Below, piece after piece: positions 1 to 6,973 of a DNA stretch of 14,280 nucleotides. The notes beneath the pieces were generated by a model that did no database searches, had not been told where the DNA came from, and saw only the letters and a list, made by a program, of their open reading frames with translations. This stretch comes from a bacterium (lineage in GTDB: Bacteria > Tectomicrobia > Entotheonellia > Entotheonellales > Entotheonellaceae), in the NCBI GenBank assembly GCA_027294925.1, contig JAPULM010000567.1, positions 1 through 14,280 on the forward strand, in the 5' to 3' direction. Numbering within the stretch: position 1 is the first letter of the stretch; every line of letters begins with the position of its first letter. Both the position numbers and the translations under genes were made by a program.

Positions 1-1084
1 AACCTTGCCGGGAGAGATTGGTCAGGCTGGAGATATCGATGACTAAGGCACCACCATGACGGACTTTATCGTACTCCGCTTGTAATGATGTTGCTTCTTC
101 AGCATGTTCAGCAAAGACACCTGTGTTGCGGGCGGCTTCCAACCGGCTACGAATGGCTGCACTGACAACTTCATTGGGTGAAAACTCGAGATCGTCGGCC
201 ATCTCAAGCAGATGCTGAATACCGATAAACGGCGCTTGACGTCCTTGTTGTTCGTAATAGCCGGCTTCTTGTAACAGTCGGGACATGCGGTTTTCGAAGT
301 GCATGGCCGATACTTCCGGTAGACCGAATTTAGTCAACATAGTGATCAAGGGACTTAGGCCGAATTGTCGTATGCCCAGCTTTAGATTTTGGCCGGCTTT
401 GAGATGGACAATGCCGTGCTGACGCACTTCGCCGGTGTGCGGATCAACATCATGTTTAGGCAGGTGGATATATTCCCGGTTAAGATCGAATACCACACAC
501 GGTGCACCGGCGTTGATCAATTCGAGTAGAATAACCTTCGATAGATGGGATTTGCCTGAGCCTTTCACACCTGTAATCACATTTATCTTTTCGAGATAGT
601 GCCCTTCAATGCTGAAGGGTTGACCTCGTAGCGTCTCGCCAAGATGTAGAGGATTGCCTAGATCATCAATACAGTTGGTAAATAATTCAGCATCAGAGAC
701 GCGGCTAACTTCAACGTCACGGGTGGGAATCCAGCCATCCCATTGGTCCCAATTACTGCCCGTGAGTTTGCGAATTTTACTGATTGCAACTTTAAGATTG
801 CGCAGTTCGCTTGACTCCAACACCTTTACGGTTTCTTGACTCTCCGAAAGATAGGTCAAAATTTCTGGTGATAGAGACTGGGTGTTGCCGATCGCCAGTT
901 GGAGCTGTTCTTGGATGAGTGATGGATACGTCACCATACGGAAGGCAACGACTTGAACGACCAAGCCTTCACCGGATTCGCGATCTTCTATGCGTAACGA
1001 TTCTCCAACTCGAAGATCTTCCTCACGGGGATTGAAGATCAGTTCGACAATGTCACCCTTAACCTGATTGACCTGGATGCTCAT
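1..1084 (-). CDS. herA: HerA-like P-loop ATPase (HAS-barrel plus DUF87 core), 3' end outside window
   Basis: Open frame from ATG at 1084 to the window edge, 361 residues visible and no stop reached. Residues 1-60 look like a small beta domain (GDIVELIF, LRVGESLRIED) consistent with a HAS barrel. Walker A GVKGSGKS is at residues 172-179, followed by the strand CVVFDLNREY, typical of the HerA/FtsK-like DUF87 core. The late strand VIDISS (348-353) matches the segment that in HerA proteins precedes the Walker B Asp-Glu, so that acidic pair probably lies beyond base 1. HerA proteins are hexameric DNA translocases, often paired with the nuclease NurA in end resection; no NurA is visible here. The start lies 8 bases after the mraZ stop, with AGGAG at 1098-1102 inside the mraZ end, so the two are probably co-translated. 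The family is well supported; the exact substrate is not. Confidence 0.85.
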   Translation of the reverse strand, partial: MSIQVNQVKGDIVELIFNPREEDLRVGESLRIEDRESGEGLVVQVVAFRMVTYPSLIQEQLQLAIGNTQSLSPEILTYLSESQETVKVLESSELRNLKVAISKIRKLTGSNWDQWDGWIPTRDVEVSRVSDAELFTNCIDDLGNPLHLGETLRGQPFSIEGHYLEKINVITGVKGSGKSHLSKVILLELINAGAPCVVFDLNREYIHLPKHDVDPHTGEVRQHGIVHLKAGQNLKLGIRQFGLSPLITMLTKFGLPEVSAMHFENRMSRLLQEAGYYEQQGRQAPFIGIQHLLEMADDLEFSPNEVVSAAIRSRLEAARNTGVFAEHAEEATSLQAEYDKVRHGGALVIDISSLTNLSRQG

Positions 1085-1092
1085 AAAATAGA

Positions 1093-1569
1093 TTACTCTC
1101 CTGGGAAGGATGGCTTGACGCTTGGCATATACAGCACCTTCCCGAGGGATAGTTCATGCTCTTCTTCCAACTGGCTGAGATGATCCTGCCAGGCACTGCT
1201 TTCCCACACCTCAAGCCGGTCATACATCCCGACCAAGACGATATCGTCGCCAATACCTGCCTCGTCTCGAAGTTTACGCGGAATGAGAACCCTACTGGCA
1301 CGGTCGATTTCAGCTTCGATGACGTTGGATACCATATAGTGCATGAATAGTCGGCTTTCACGTTCTGTTAGACGTTGGCGTTGCATCTCGAGGAGTTCAT
1401 ACCAAAATTGCACAGGGAACAACCACAAACACTGCTCCTGCTGAGACTTTACTAGTACAGCCTTTTTTGTCTCCAGATTGCCCGGTACGGCGAAGCGTTC
1501 GCGTAGCGATGCCGGTACAGCGAAGCGCCCTTTGTCGTCAAGCTTACAGGGAAATTCACCGGCAAACAT
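1093..1569 (-). CDS. mraZ: MraZ family transcriptional regulator
   Basis: 158 residues; MraZ is usually about 145-155. The protein has two AbrB-like swapped-hairpin halves. The first carries MFAGEFPCKLDDKGRFAVP (residues 1-19) with the DxxGR signature at 12-15. The second carries DRASRVLIP (89-97), followed by GDDIVLVGMYDRLEVW. The second DxxGR copy has lost its glycine (DRASR), while Asp89 and Arg93 remain. MraZ forms ring-shaped oligomers that bind TGGGA-type repeats and normally represses the dcw division and cell-wall cluster it heads. Here rsmH, ftsL and ftsI are absent; mraZ sits between recA and a HerA-like gene. AAGGAG lies 8 bases before the ATG. I see no TGGGA repeat array upstream, so its target is unclear. 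Family assignment is secure. Confidence 0.93.
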   Translation of the reverse strand: MFAGEFPCKLDDKGRFAVPASLRERFAVPGNLETKKAVLVKSQQEQCLWLFPVQFWYELLEMQRQRLTERESRLFMHYMVSNVIEAEIDRASRVLIPRKLRDEAGIGDDIVLVGMYDRLEVWESSAWQDHLSQLEEEHELSLGKVLYMPSVKPSFPGE

Positions 1570-1585
1570 CGGGTGTCTCCTTGAT

Positions 1586-1604
1586 CCTAGACAGCCTAGA
1601 ACAG
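1586..1604. repeat. Adjacent short direct repeats between recA and mraZ
   Basis: Read on the plus strand, CCTAGACAG is followed directly by CCTAGAACAG, so the two copies differ by one inserted A. They lie in the 51-base recA-mraZ gap, just upstream of the mraZ ribosome binding site. They could be half-sites for a regulator or simply a slippage duplication. They do not match the MraZ box. Confidence 0.4.
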
Positions 1605-1620
1605 GTTTTTGGCAATGGCT

Positions 1621-2751
1621 TTATCTTTTTTTGTGGGAACTGATTACATCATCGAGTGGCTCTATCGAACCGTTCTCAAACAGATCGTCATCGAGACTAG
1701 CGGATGCCGCTGCCGCTGCTAGAATTTCACTTTCTATTTGCGGCAAATTAAGGGCTGTACGCACCTGAGCTTCAATGCTGGTAGCTATTTCGGGATGTTC
1801 ATCAATATAGGTCTTGGCATTGTCGCGCCCTTGCCCTATTCGTTCATCACCGTATGAAAACCAGGCGCCGCTTTTTTGGATGATCTCTTGCTGTACGGCT
1901 AAGTCGAGTAATTCACCCGCATACGAGATACCCTTGCCAAACATAATATCAAATTCTACCTGTTTGAAGGGCGGTGCTACTTTATTTTTGACAATTTTAA
2001 CGCGGGTGCGATTGCCAATAACCTCCTGTCCGGACTTAATGGCATCAATGCGGCGGATATCAAGACGGAGCGTGGCATAGAATTTTAACGCATTTCCACC
2101 CGTGGTGGTTTCCGGGCTGCCGAAGAACACGCCGATTTTATGACGTATCTGATTGATAAAGATGACACACGTTTTGGTTTTGTGAATTATGCCAGTGAGT
2201 TTCCGCATAGCTTGTGACATCAGACGAGCTTGTAAACCCATCTGCGGATCACCCATTTCGCCGTCAATTTCCGCCTGCGGCACCAGAGCGGCGACGGAAT
2301 CGATCACCACGATATCCAACGCGCCACTACGGACTAACACGTCGGTAATTTCTAGAGCCTGTTCGCCGCTGTCTGGCTGCGCGATGAGCAGATCATCTGT
2401 ATTGACCCCAAGTCGCCGGGCATATGTCGGGTCAAGCGCATGTTCGGCGTCGACAAAAGCGGCCTCTCCACCGCTCCGCTGTGCCGATGCGACAACATGC
2501 AGTGCCAGCGTCGTTTTACCGGAAGCTTCCGGTCCATAAATCTCGATAACCCGGCCACGCGGTATGCCGCCAACACCCAAGGCAGCATCTAAGGCCAGTG
2601 AACCACTCGGTATAACCGGTATGTCCAGCGCCTGGGATTCGCCTAAGCGCATGATGGAACCCTTGCCAAACTGTTTATCAATTTGGCTGATGGCCAGATT
2701 GAGGGCGCGTTGTTTTTCTTCGCCGAGGTTGTTTTCAGTGCGTTGTGTCAT
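1621..2751 (-). CDS. recA: Recombinase RecA
   Basis: 376 residues against the usual 340-360. Walker [10 protein letters not shown] is at residues 73-81, Walker B strand IVVID ends at Asp151, and the L2/DNA-binding segment [16 protein letters not shown] is at 211-226. The Q-I-R-x-K-I-G motif is present with His at residue 204 where Met is common. The C-terminus carries an acidic stretch ([15 protein letters not shown]), then a basic HKKR end. RecA polymerises on single-stranded DNA, drives strand exchange, and as an activated filament promotes LexA self-cleavage. The ATG at 2751 has GGGAGG six bases upstream. It follows radA by 67 bases and is probably in the same transcript as lexA and radA, placing the SOS sensor and the SOS repressor together. 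No frameshift or loss of key residues is seen. Confidence 0.98.
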   Translation of the reverse strand: MTQRTENNLGEEKQRALNLAISQIDKQFGKGSIMRLGESQALDIPVIPSGSLALDAALGVGGIPRGRVIEIYGPEASGKTTLALHVVASAQRSGGEAAFVDAEHALDPTYARRLGVNTDDLLIAQPDSGEQALEITDVLVRSGALDIVVIDSVAALVPQAEIDGEMGDPQMGLQARLMSQAMRKLTGIIHKTKTCVIFINQIRHKIGVFFGSPETTTGGNALKFYATLRLDIRRIDAIKSGQEVIGNRTRVKIVKNKVAPPFKQVEFDIMFGKGISYAGELLDLAVQQEIIQKSGAWFSYGDERIGQGRDNAKTYIDEHPEIATSIEAQVRTALNLPQIESEILAAAAASASLDDDLFENGSIEPLDDVISSHKKR

Positions 2752-2786
2752 TGTAGGCCTCCCGTTCTAAATCGTTTTGCCGCGCT

Positions 2787-2804
2787 AAAGGTCAGGTCAC
2801 CTTT
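2787..2804. promoter_or_regulatory. Perfect 6-6-6 inverted repeat in the radA-recA gap
   Basis: AAAGGTCAGGTCACCTTT: arms AAAGGT and ACCTTT are perfect complements around a six-base centre. It lies 36-53 bases upstream of the recA ATG. There is no T-tract after either arm, so it does not look like a terminator. A dimeric regulator site is the natural guess; it does not match the CTG-N10-CAG site seen at lexA. Confidence 0.35.
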
Positions 2805-2818
2805 GTAATCAGCGGACC

Positions 2819-4252
2819 CTAACTCGCCAGTTTGGCGGGGTCATTGTTGTATGCAAGACTCGTCATTGCCGGGCTTTGTTGGATGACCTGTAAGGCTTCA
2901 CTCACCGTCCGTACGCCCCATAGTTCCATGCCATCAATTGCCAGGGTTGATTGGCAATTGGCCTGTGGTAGCAAACAGCGACGAAATCCTAATTTGACCG
3001 CCTCACGTAGTCGTGCTTCCACCTGCGTCACGGCGCGCACCTCACCGGTCAACCCCACTTCGCCAAACACCACTAGATAGGGATCGAGTGGAACGTCCCG
3101 TAGGCTCGACACCACGGCAACCACGATGCCAAGATCGATCGCCGGTTCGTCGATGCGCAGGCCGCCGACGACGTTAACATAGACGTCATGCTCTTGCATG
3201 GGTAGATTCAGGCGTTTTTCCAAGACTGCCAACAGTAGCACTAGCCGTTGATAATCCACCCCGTTGGCCACACGCCGTGGGGCGCCGAAACCGCCCGGGC
3301 TACCTAACGCCTGCAGCTCGATGAGCAGGGGTCGGGTCCCTTCCAGGCTGGCGACCACTGTCGACCCACTGGTTTGCTGCGGCCGTTCGGCTAGGAATAA
3401 CTCGGACGGATTGTCAACCTCTTTCAGTCCAGTCTGCCGCATCTCGAAGACGCCGATTTCATTGGTCGGACCAAAGCGGTTCTTGACTGCCCGTAAGATG
3501 CGGTAAGTGTGGTCTCGTTCACCTTCGAAGTAGAGCACCGTGTCCACCATGTGTTCTAGTACACGAGGGCCGGCGATAGCGCCTTCCTTGGTGACGTGCC
3601 CAATAATGAAAATCGGAAGATTCAGGGGCTTGGCCAGTGCTATGAGTTGTGCCGTACACGCTCGCACCTGGCTGACACTACCGGGGGCGGATGCCACGTC
3701 AGCTGTAAACACGGTCTGAATCGAGTCTACTACCAACGCCCGGGGCTGCATGCGGGTGACCTGTTGGCGAATCAATTCAATGGCGGTTTCGGTTAGAACG
3801 TGGACTTGGTCATCACTGACGTCAAGCCGATCAGCCCGCATCCGTACCTGACTAGCCGATTCTTCGCCTGAGACGTAGAGCACTGTATTGCCCGCAGCAT
3901 CGTTTGCCAGCTGGCGGCTCAAGCCCGCTGCTGCTTGCAGCAGCAACGTTGACTTACCAATGCCCGGGTCTCCGCCAATAAGGACCAGAGAACCGCTGAC
4001 CACACCCCCACCTAGCACGCGGTCGAGTTCACCAATACCGCTTTTCAGTCGTTCATCACCGCTGCTGGTAATTGCAGTGAGAGGGACTGGCGCTTGCGCC
4101 TGAAAGTCGGACGACGGACAGGCTTGCCGCGTCGTTCGCCGCAGTTCCTCGATAAAGGTATTCCACGCCTGACAATCCGGACAGCGTCCGAGCCATTTGG
4201 TGGTGTGATGGCCGCAGGATTGGCAGATAAAGATGCTTTTGGACTTCGGCAT
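2819..4252 (-). CDS. radA: DNA repair protein RadA (Sms)
   Basis: 477 residues, slightly longer than the usual 455-460. An N-terminal C4 zinc finger has cysteines at 10, 13, 24 and 27. The RecA-like ATPase core has Walker A GGDPGIGKS (93-101), Walker B ALVVDSIQT (Asp176) and the RadA-specific KNRFG motif (257-261). The C-terminal third is the inactive Lon-protease-like domain (VNVVGGLRIDEPAIDLG, FGEVGLTGEVR). RadA is a branch-migration helicase that processes recombination intermediates with RecA, so its place directly before recA is functionally sensible. The ATG at 4252 has AAGGA six bases upstream and begins 29 bases after the lexA stop, indicating an operon. The last roughly 15 residues (AYNNDPAKLAS) look like a nonconserved tail. 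Confidence 0.97.
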   Translation of the reverse strand: MPKSKSIFICQSCGHHTTKWLGRCPDCQAWNTFIEELRRTTRQACPSSDFQAQAPVPLTAITSSGDERLKSGIGELDRVLGGGVVSGSLVLIGGDPGIGKSTLLLQAAAGLSRQLANDAAGNTVLYVSGEESASQVRMRADRLDVSDDQVHVLTETAIELIRQQVTRMQPRALVVDSIQTVFTADVASAPGSVSQVRACTAQLIALAKPLNLPIFIIGHVTKEGAIAGPRVLEHMVDTVLYFEGERDHTYRILRAVKNRFGPTNEIGVFEMRQTGLKEVDNPSELFLAERPQQTSGSTVVASLEGTRPLLIELQALGSPGGFGAPRRVANGVDYQRLVLLLAVLEKRLNLPMQEHDVYVNVVGGLRIDEPAIDLGIVVAVVSSLRDVPLDPYLVVFGEVGLTGEVRAVTQVEARLREAVKLGFRRCLLPQANCQSTLAIDGMELWGVRTVSEALQVIQQSPAMTSLAYNNDPAKLAS

Positions 4253-4281
4253 ACGGCTTCCTTATGCTGACCAGCCGTCCC

Positions 4282-4911
4282 TTAATGTATCGCCGGTCGT
4301 ACGAGGCTCGTCACTTTACCGCAAATTTGAACGTCGGGTACGCAAATAGGTTCCATACTGGCATTTTCAGGCTGTAAGCGGATGCCGTTTGCTTCACGGT
4401 AGAATCGTTTAATAGTTACCTCATCCTCCAGTAAGGCCACAACGATGTCACCGTTGTCAGCGCCGGATTGTGGACGCACCAACACATAGTCACCATCTAG
4501 GATGCCGGCTTCGATCATGCTGTCGCCCTCGACGCGTAGGGCAAAGGTATCTGAGCTTTTGATCAGGCTCGGGTCTAACTGCAGATGCCCATCTCGGTTT
4601 TCCACCGCTAAAATCGGCATACCGGCTGTTACCCGACCTAAAATGGGTACTTCGACCGTCTCTTGCAAGACCGTGGGGGTCATTTGCTTAATCCGGTCAA
4701 GCATCGTAATGCCACGCGAGATTCGCAGGCTACGATGAATATAGCCTTTCTTTTCCAGAGCTTTTAGGTGTGACCGGACGCCGTTGGTGGAACGAATACC
4801 CAATGCAGCGCCAATTTGGCGAATGCTCGGTGGTACGCCAGAGGTGCTGATGACTTGTTCGATATAGTCTAACATTTCTTGCTGCCGTGCGGTGAGTTTA
4901 GGTCTTATCAT
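4282..4911 (-). CDS. lexA: SOS repressor LexA
   Basis: 209 residues, a normal length. The N-terminal winged helix has TARQQEMLDYIEQ and the recognition region IRSTNGVRSHLKALEKKGYI (residues 39-58). The S24 peptidase half has the Ala97-Gly98 self-cleavage site (VTAGMP), catalytic Ser131 (GDSM) and Lys168 (VTIKRF), so it should be RecA-inducible. The STNGV recognition helix differs from the enterobacterial SPNAA form and resembles, from memory, deltaproteobacterial LexA, so its operator need not be the E. coli one. The ATG at 4911 is preceded by only a weak purine-rich site (GGGTAGGG). It is the first gene of a probable lexA-radA-recA-mraZ-herA unit; the promoter upstream carries dyads that fit autorepression. 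Confidence 0.97.
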   Translation of the reverse strand: MIRPKLTARQQEMLDYIEQVISTSGVPPSIRQIGAALGIRSTNGVRSHLKALEKKGYIHRSLRISRGITMLDRIKQMTPTVLQETVEVPILGRVTAGMPILAVENRDGHLQLDPSLIKSSDTFALRVEGDSMIEAGILDGDYVLVRPQSGADNGDIVVALLEDEVTIKRFYREANGIRLQPENASMEPICVPDVQICGKVTSLVRPAIH

Positions 4912-4965
4912 GCGCCCTACCCATTTGAAAGGCAGTTACGAGCCATTTATGACTCAATGTATAAT

Positions 4966-4984
4966 TTACTGCTCATTTGAGTAA
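4966..4984. promoter_or_regulatory. Dyad overlapping the -10 and start region of the lexA promoter
   Basis: TTACTGCTCATTTGAGTAA: outer arms TTACT/AGTAA are perfectly complementary, and CTCA-TT-TGAG forms a second, off-centre dyad inside. It overlaps the proposed -10 hexamer and the expected transcription start, where a repressor would block initiation. This is a candidate operator only; another repeat of the same half-site was not found in the window. Confidence 0.3.
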
Positions 4985-5009
4985 TACTGAACATTTTGGC
5001 AGGTGTCAA
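4981..5009 (-). promoter_or_regulatory. Sigma-70-type promoter for lexA
   Basis: On the minus strand TTGACA (5009-5004) is followed after exactly 17 bases by TATTAC (4986-4981). The -35 is a perfect consensus match and the -10 matches four of six. The expected start is near 4974, giving a leader of about 60 bases to the lexA ATG. It lies just downstream of the terminator-like hairpin after minE, so lexA probably begins a new transcript. Confidence 0.65.
4987..5002. promoter_or_regulatory. Candidate LexA operator (CTG-N10-CAG)
   Basis: CTGCCAAAATGTTCAG on the minus strand has the CTG-N10-CAG spacing of the classical SOS box and occupies the spacer of the lexA promoter almost exactly. The fourth positions (C and T) differ from CTGT-N8-ACAG. 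The GTTCAG half also fits the end of the Myxococcus-type site as I recall it. LexA normally represses its own gene, so the location supports the call; the imperfect match limits confidence. Confidence 0.42.
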
Positions 5010-5010
5010 G

Positions 5011-5043
5011 AAAAAAGTGAGGGAACCTCTCCTTTTGGAGGTT
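5011..5043 (-). terminator. Terminator-like hairpin after minE
   Basis: On the minus strand, AACCTC and GAGGTT form a 6-bp stem around an eight-base loop (a CTCC-AAAA-GGAG stem is an alternative). This is followed by CCCTCAC and six Ts at 5016-5011. The stem overlaps the minE stop codon. The T-tract is seven bases from the first stem, but a second GAGG-TTC-CCTC fold sits almost against it. Plausible but not textbook. Confidence 0.5.
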
Positions 5044-5410
5044 AGTGGGCGTGACGTGGCCGCCGTCGCCGCTTGGGATGGGATTTTTTGACTGTTGGGG
5101 ATTTTTTGACTGTTGGCACCGTATTGGCCGAAACCCGCGGCCGTTGTGCAGTATACAAGGGAATACTTGCTGTCAACATGTCCGATTCGGCCGTGCGGTC
5201 GAAATGCATCTGGACATCTTTCTCGTTGATTTCCAGATGCTTGGCGATTAAGCTGATAATTTCATTGCCGAGTTGCTCAATAGCGCCACGGGCTAGACCG
5301 CTGCGGTCATAGGTTAAGGCTAACTTCAGCCGCTCCTTTGCCACGTTTTTGCTTGCTTGGGTACTGCTGCCCAGTGGACGATGCCTGAAGAGCTTGGTCA
5401 AGATGCTCAC
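5042..5410 (-). CDS. minE: Cell division topological specificity factor MinE, with basic C-terminal tail
   Basis: 122 residues; MinE is usually about 85-95. The start is GTG at 5410, preceded by GGAGG ten bases away. The N-terminus MSILTKLFRHR is the membrane-targeting segment, KERLKLALTYDR (25-36) is the MinD-binding, MinC-displacing helix, and residues about 36-85 are the dimeric topological specificity domain. Beyond residue 90 there is a tail not typical of the family: TVKKSP repeated twice, then HPKRRRRPRHAH. It is strongly basic, so it could bind membrane, nucleic acid or the nucleoid; this is inference. MinE stimulates MinD ATPase and keeps MinCD away from midcell. It follows minD by 39 bases and ends the dnaA-minCDE unit. 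Confidence 0.94.
   Translation of the reverse strand: MSILTKLFRHRPLGSSTQASKNVAKERLKLALTYDRSGLARGAIEQLGNEIISLIAKHLEINEKDVQMHFDRTAESDMLTASIPLYTAQRPRVSANTVPTVKKSPTVKKSHPKRRRRPRHAH
5080..5115. repeat. Perfect 18-bp tandem duplication inside minE
   Basis: GGGATTTTTTGACTGTTG occurs twice head to tail with no mismatch on the plus strand, covering 36 bases. It is in frame and encodes the doubled TVKKSP in the MinE tail. Perfect identity points to a recent slippage or unequal-crossover event. A tract of six T per unit makes length change at this site likely. Confidence 0.92.
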
Positions 5411-5449
5411 AGTGCTTTTTCCTCCGTCCCACGCCGCAATGTGCTCACA

Positions 5450-6247
5450 TTAGGCATGTTTAAATAGGCGTGTCAACCGTTTGAATACACCCTTGGGTTC
5501 GTCTAACGACATCAGCGGAACATCTTCGCCAAGTATCCGACGCGCAATGTTCTGGTAGGCCTGCCCGGCCTTTGAATCGGCATTGGCAGCGGCTAATTCG
5601 CCGCGGTTGCCGGAAATCACGATATATTCATCCTCCGGGATAACCCCTAGAAGATCGATTGACAGGATGTCGAGCATGTCGGAGATGTCGAGCATGTCGC
5701 CTCGGCGTATGAGATCCATTTGTAACCGATTTGCCACCAAGCGAATGCGTCGTTTATCGGCAGCTTCGAGAAGGCCGACAACACGGTCCGCATCTCGAAT
5801 AGACGACACGTGAGGTGTCGAGATGATAATTATCTCATCAGCACCTGCAATGGCATTTTCGAATCCGCGCTCGATGCCGGCAGGTGAGTCGATGATAACA
5901 AAATCGAACAGATGGCTAAGTTCAGCGCAGATTTTTTCCATGCTGTCTGGACTCACCGCCGTTTTGTCACGGGTTTGGGCGGCAGGTAGTAGATGGAGAT
6001 TATCAATACGTTTATCGCGAATGCAGGCCTTTTGCGGGTGACAGCGCCCCTCTACGACATCAACCAGATCGTACACGATGCGGTTTTCCAGTCCCATAAT
6101 GATATCCAGATTACGGAGCCCCACATCGGTGTCAACGGCAATGGTTTTTTTACCGTGCATTGCCAATGCAGCACTCACGTTAGCGCTAAACGTGGTTTTA
6201 CCCACGCCGCCTTTGCCGGAAGTTACGGTGATGACACGTCCAGCCAC
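5450..6247 (-). CDS. minD: Septum site-determining ATPase MinD
   Basis: 265 residues against about 270 for the family. The deviant Walker A GKGGVGKTT is at 11-19 with signature Lys12 and Lys17, VDTDVGLRNLD is at 38-48, and the Walker B region is FVIIDSPAGIERG. The last residues GVFKRLTRLFKHA form the amphipathic membrane-targeting helix. MinD dimerises on ATP, binds the inner membrane, recruits MinC and oscillates through MinE. The start is GTG at 6247, three bases after the minC stop, with AAGGGG inside the minC end, so translation is probably coupled. The segment RRGDMLDISDMLDILSIDLLG carries an internal near-repeat but aligns without gaps to ordinary MinD, so function should be intact. Confidence 0.98.
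   Translation of the reverse strand: MAGRVITVTSGKGGVGKTTFSANVSAALAMHGKKTIAVDTDVGLRNLDIIMGLENRIVYDLVDVVEGRCHPQKACIRDKRIDNLHLLPAAQTRDKTAVSPDSMEKICAELSHLFDFVIIDSPAGIERGFENAIAGADEIIIISTPHVSSIRDADRVVGLLEAADKRRIRLVANRLQMDLIRRGDMLDISDMLDILSIDLLGVIPEDEYIVISGNRGELAAANADSKAGQAYQNIARRILGEDVPLMSLDEPKGVFKRLTRLFKHA
5666..5699. repeat. 16-bp direct repeat with 18-bp period in minD
   Basis: GATGTCGAGCATGTCG occurs at 5666-5681 and again at 5684-5699. The 18-base period keeps the frame and encodes DMLDIS followed by DMLDI. Since normal MinD has a similar D-M-L-x-x-x-D-V-L pattern here, this may be codon convergence rather than an insertion. Confidence 0.85.
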
Positions 6248-6250
6248 AGC

Positions 6251-6922
6251 CTATCCCCTTTTGAGTGAGGCCTGACCTCGTTCCCATGTTTCAACCACGA
6301 TGGCATTTTGATCAATGCGTGCCTTTTCCGGCACCCATACGGTTGCTGGCTGCACCTCTGGCGCCCGGGCAATGTACTCGGCAATGCGTAATTGGATGGG
6401 AGCAAGATGCAACGCAGCGATTATAGCTTCCTCATAATTCGGCATGCCAGCGTATGCCGACCCCTTGAGAGAGCCCCAGACGAAAATATTGTAGCCAGCC
6501 GTAACTTCGGCGCCTGGGTTGACGTCGCCCAAAATAATAACATGTCCTTCATAGGCAATTTTTTCTCCTGAACGTAATGTACGGTGTTCGAGGTGAACGC
6601 TGGTGTGCGGATCGAATAGCGGTGCGGCTGCAACAGGTTGAGGCGTCGTTGATGGACGTCGGTCTTGACTGTCCAGGCTTGGGACGACACCTTGTAAGGT
6701 GACGCCGTATTGCAATAGCGTTTTTGCCAATTGTTCAATGTCGAGCAGCGGGACTGAATTGCGGCCAATCTCCAATAGGACTTGGGCGCCGTCGAAGAAG
6801 GCCGGTGACTGCCGCAAATGTGCCTCAAGTTCGTCAAGCAATTGGGAAAGCGGGGCGCCCCACTCGAGTCGCATCAGCAACCCGGTATCGGTACCGGAAA
6901 ATTTAACTTGTGGCTTTGCCAT
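6251..6922 (-). CDS. minC: Septum site-determining protein MinC
   Basis: 223 residues from the ATG at 6922. A TTG two codons upstream (6928) is possible, but AAGG sits six bases before the ATG, so I prefer MAKPQVKF. Residues 1-80 form the FtsZ-inhibiting MinC_N domain. A Pro/Ser/Thr-rich linker covers about 85-105. The MinC_C beta-helix follows with GDVNPGAEV (132-140), FVWGSLKG (147-154) and APIQLRIAEYIARAP (174-188). MinC_C binds MinD and FtsZ. The RSGQ motif used for MinD binding reads RSGE here (117-120), a conservative change. The ATG lies 51 bases after the dnaA stop with no terminator or evident promoter between, so minC is probably cotranscribed with dnaA. Confidence 0.95.
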   Translation of the reverse strand: MAKPQVKFSGTDTGLLMRLEWGAPLSQLLDELEAHLRQSPAFFDGAQVLLEIGRNSVPLLDIEQLAKTLLQYGVTLQGVVPSLDSQDRRPSTTPQPVAAAPLFDPHTSVHLEHRTLRSGEKIAYEGHVIILGDVNPGAEVTAGYNIFVWGSLKGSAYAGMPNYEEAIIAALHLAPIQLRIAEYIARAPEVQPATVWVPEKARIDQNAIVVETWERGQASLKRG

Positions 6923-6973
6923 AAACAACCTTGAGCACTGACCGTTTTAGCACCATCCGCGGTCTGCAAAACC

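Noticed and set aside
2189..2539. 116-residue plus-strand frame opposite recA
   Set aside because: Antisense shadow of a secure recA frame, with Ser/Arg/Ala-rich composition typical of such shadows.
6421..6837. 138-residue minus-strand frame overlapping minC
   Set aside because: Out-of-frame shadow of minC; the real frame has both MinC domains.
6923..6928. TTG start of minC two codons upstream
   Set aside because: The ATG at 6922 has a well-placed AAGG and gives the usual MinC N-terminus; TTG is possible but less likely.
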